From contig NZ_SUQN01000001.1 in the NCBI RefSeq assembly GCF_013337685.1, positions 372,001 through 436,000 on the forward strand: a stretch of DNA of 64,000 nucleotides, written 5' to 3'. A model generated the notes under the pieces. That model was not told the DNA's origin. It saw only the letters and a program-made list of their open reading frames with translations, and searched no databases. Position numbers and translations under genes: made by a program. Below are positions 62,010 through 64,000 of this stretch, one piece after another. This DNA is from Citrobacter gillenii (GTDB taxonomy: Bacteria > Pseudomonadota > Gammaproteobacteria > Enterobacterales > Enterobacteriaceae). Each line of letters begins with the position of its first letter. Positions within the stretch are counted from its first letter, which is position 1.

Positions 62010-62798
62010 ATGCATCGCATTGACACACCTACTGCGCAGAAAGATAAATTCGGCGCGGGAAAGAATGGCTTTACCCGCGGTAACCCGCAAACAGGAACGC
62101 CTGCCACTGATTTGGATGACGACTATTTCGACATGTTGCAGGAAGAACTGGCGGGAGTGGTAGAAGCAACCGGCGTTAATCTGGACAAATCAAAACATAA
62201 CCAGTTACTGACTGCCCTGAAAGCGCTGCTGCTAAGCCGCGCACATCCTTTTGCAGATATTAAAGCAGACGGAACTGCAGCAATTGCAGAAGCTCTCTCA
62301 AACCTTGGTTTAACAGCAATCACCACAGTGAAAGGTACTGCTGATAGCTTTCCATATTTTTCTGGACCAAATTCTGCACGATTAACACTCTTGACTGATT
62401 TCGCAAGAAACCTACTCAGTAAGCCAGATGATATTGATGCACGAACTGCTCTTGGATTAGGCTCAGCTGCAACAAAAACGGTAGGTAATGGGAGCGGACA
62501 ACTTCCAGATATGAGCTTCTTTGGAAGATCTTCGGATAATGCTGGATATTTCCTTTTGCCGAGTGGGGTAGTTGTTCAATGGGGAAGGGTTACAATCAGC
62601 GGGTCTACGACTGCACACATTACGTATCCTATTCCCTTTCCAAATAAAAGGTACGTTCTTACTGCATCGCCTGTTGGAAGCGGATTCACGATCAATCCGG
62701 CAACGCCAGTTTTTACGGAAGGCGACAAAACAGGATGTGATGTTAGTTCATGGGGTACCAGTAATTACACCGCACTCTATATTGCGATTGGAGGTTAA
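62010..62798 (+). CDS. Tail fibre protein
   Basis: A 262-residue protein. The N-terminus (MHRIDTPTAQKDKFGAGKNG, DDDYFDMLQEELAGVVEATG) is conserved for baseplate attachment; the C-terminus (WGRVTISGSTTAHITYPIPF to NYTALYIAIGG) resembles the gp53-like receptor-binding domain. Short for a fibre. CCGGAGAC precedes ATG 62010. The sequence is more AT-rich past about 62300, a likely recombination point for host range. Confidence 0.9.
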   Translation: MHRIDTPTAQKDKFGAGKNGFTRGNPQTGTPATDLDDDYFDMLQEELAGVVEATGVNLDKSKHNQLLTALKALLLSRAHPFADIKADGTAAIAEALSNLGLTAITTVKGTADSFPYFSGPNSARLTLLTDFARNLLSKPDDIDARTALGLGSAATKTVGNGSGQLPDMSFFGRSSDNAGYFLLPSGVVVQWGRVTISGSTTAHITYPIPFPNKRYVLTASPVGSGFTINPATPVFTEGDKTGCDVSSWGTSNYTALYIAIGG

Positions 62799-62805
62799 GA
62801 GAATT

Positions 62806-63213
62806 ATGTACGCATATGCAAATGGTAGTTTTTATCCGTTCTCGCTAAAAAAAGCATACCAGGATACAAATACATGGCCTGAGAATTACCTTGAAGTTGA
62901 TGAAGGTATATTTACTGAGTTTTCTGGTGTACCACCCGCAGGGAAATTGCGAGGGACCGGGGTGGATGGGATGCCGGAATGGGTGGACACTCCTCCGATG
63001 GCTCAGGAAGAGCTAATTGATCAGAATGAACGTAAAAAACAACAGTTGTTGGCAGAAGCAACAACTATAATCGATCCTCTTAAAGATGCCATGGATGGTG
63101 GTTATATTGATGATGCTGATATTCCAGGACTCAAGGCATGGCAGCGCTACCGCTATGCCTTGACGAAAGTTGACCCGTCCAATCCAGAATGGCCGGATGT
63201 GCCATCAGTATAG
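62806..63213 (+). CDS. Tail fibre assembly protein
   Basis: A 135-residue protein: NGSFYPFSLKKAYQDTNTWP, GGYIDDADIPGLKAWQRYRY, LTKVDPSNPEWPDVPSV. The last part is the conserved Tfa signature (WxxYRxAL...). It is the chaperone of the fibre above. ATG 62806 follows AAGAGAA. Confidence 0.92.
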   Translation: MYAYANGSFYPFSLKKAYQDTNTWPENYLEVDEGIFTEFSGVPPAGKLRGTGVDGMPEWVDTPPMAQEELIDQNERKKQQLLAEATTIIDPLKDAMDGGYIDDADIPGLKAWQRYRYALTKVDPSNPEWPDVPSV

Positions 63214-63222
63214 ATGGGAGCC

Positions 63223-64000
63223 TTATGCAGTAACCGCTTGACCTGATCTAAGATTGGAAATCGATTTTTCAATCCTCTTGCCAATCAATATAAATGGTTT
63301 CTCGACATAGAAGTGCACGAGGGTTCCCACGGAAATAGTGATTGTGGTCATCATGAAGAATCTCCCCCAACCTGTTATTTGCATATAAAAATCAGGTTTG
63401 TAGAGGTTCATCATGCTTATAAATACATAATGTGATATGTATATTGAGAATGATATATCGCCAAGGAAGATTAATAGTTTGTTTTCTTTAAATCCAATGC
63501 TTTTGTCATATATCAAAAAACCAAATAGCAATACGGCAGACATAAGACCAAATTTATTTAAACCAAAACCAAATAAGCTGTTGCTAAAATAACAAGTGAT
63601 GAAAAAACCAGAGCAAACGAATAATGCGAATACGGCAACTTCATTTTTAATGGTAAAGCGAACCCTACTAAAAATTTCATAGAAAATCATACCTACAACA
63701 AACTCGGTAATGATTGGTGAGGACATAAATCGTAACAACCCAAATGCTATGTTATCAGGTGATACATTTGCTGCAGCCGAGGAGTTTAAAGATAGTTGTC
63801 CATTGTAATATAATTGTAGAGTTACGATGGGAGCTAAGAGGAAAATTGATGATAAGATAGTTCTATATCTATGCGTGAAACACATCGCCAAAACAAATAA
63901 AGAGTAAAAGTAAATTTCATATGTCAACGTCCATGCTGGACCAAGAACGTTTAGACCAAATTCAGGGGAGGTGGTTGAATAGTCTCTGTGTATAAAAAAC
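63223..64000 (-). CDS. Acyltransferase 3 family membrane protein, 5' end outside window
   Basis: The frame is open from the right edge of the window; 258 residues are visible. HRDYSTTSPEFGLNVLGPAW then TLTYEIYFYSLFVLAMCF is the WxLxYEixFY motif of acyltransferase-3 proteins; about seven membrane helices follow, ending FYVEKPFILIGKRIEKS. Family members O-acetylate sugars on the surface. In Shigella phages such genes (Oac) sit after the fibre genes and change serotype. AT-rich; opposite to the late genes, so expressed in the lysogen. Confidence 0.88.
   Translation of the reverse strand, partial: FFIHRDYSTTSPEFGLNVLGPAWTLTYEIYFYSLFVLAMCFTHRYRTILSSIFLLAPIVTLQLYYNGQLSLNSSAAANVSPDNIAFGLLRFMSSPIITEFVVGMIFYEIFSRVRFTIKNEVAVFALFVCSGFFITCYFSNSLFGFGLNKFGLMSAVLLFGFLIYDKSIGFKENKLLIFLGDISFSIYISHYVFISMMNLYKPDFYMQITGWGRFFMMTTITISVGTLVHFYVEKPFILIGKRIEKSISNLRSGQAVTA

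Larger units (their letters stand above)
25845..64000. mobile_element. Lambdoid prophage with HK97-like head and Mu-like contractile tail (SfV-like), right end not in window
   Basis: The order is int, xis, leftward early genes, rdgC, CI/Cro switch, replication protein, methyltransferases, RusA, Q, lysis, HNH/terminase, HK97-type head, Mu-type tail and tail fibre, then an acyltransferase. Every module required for a plaque-forming temperate myovirus up to the fibre is present with intact frames. The layout is that of Shigella phage SfV. The right attachment site is outside the window. Confidence 0.93.

Overview
The window is a piece of an Enterobacteriaceae chromosome, closest in content and protein sequence to the Escherichia/Salmonella/Citrobacter group; Citrobacter is my guess, not proven. 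The backbone at 1-8621 carries the end of a cytochrome c maturation operon (ccmC'-ccmD-ccmE-ccmF-ccmG-ccmH), a REP/BIME element, the nitrate/nitrite response regulator narP, a quinol-dependent nitric oxide reductase that E. coli K-12 lacks, preceded by an NsrR-like operator, and a Bor/Iss-type lipoprotein. The site is next to the tRNA-Pro(GGG) gene (proL), whose terminator is still in place at 8583-8614.

Two mobile elements sit in tandem in proL. The first (8622-25814) is a mobilizable genomic island bounded by a 21-bp direct repeat of the tRNA 3' end. It carries a P4-type integrase at its right end, an AlpA-type activator, an AT-rich operon of three tyrosine recombinases plus a small coiled-coil protein (similar in layout to the Gamma-Mobile-Trio/Tn554-type recombinase modules), a MobC/relaxase pair with a possible oriT, and cargo. 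The cargo is a divergent PIN-domain RNase and a three-gene cassette (PD-(D/E)xK-type nuclease, middle component, SMC/Rad50-like ATPase) with the architecture of Lamassu/ABC-three-component anti-phage systems. Two unannotated RNA-level candidates lie in its gaps: an Ibs-like 25-residue hydrophobic peptide opposed by a predicted antisense RNA, and a three-way-junction RNA ending in a terminator.

The second element (25845 to beyond 64000) is a temperate phage inserted at the anticodon stem of the same tRNA. It is a mosaic: lambdoid early region (int, xis, rdgC, CI/Cro with operators on both sides, a replication protein with iterons, two DNA methyltransferases, RusA, an ORF6N protein, Q), lysis genes (holin, SAR-type endolysin, Rz with embedded Rz1), an HK97-like head module, and a Mu-like contractile tail, as in Shigella phage SfV. 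Accessory genes sit at the expected places: an AAA ATPase with a TOPRIM-like C-terminus between Q and the lysis genes on the opposite strand, a membrane-anchored moron after the tape measure gene, and an acyltransferase after the tail fibre genes, probably for O-antigen modification (its 5' end is outside the window).

No complete tRNA, rRNA, CRISPR array or intact insertion sequence was seen. The rest of proL and the right end of the prophage lie beyond position 64000.
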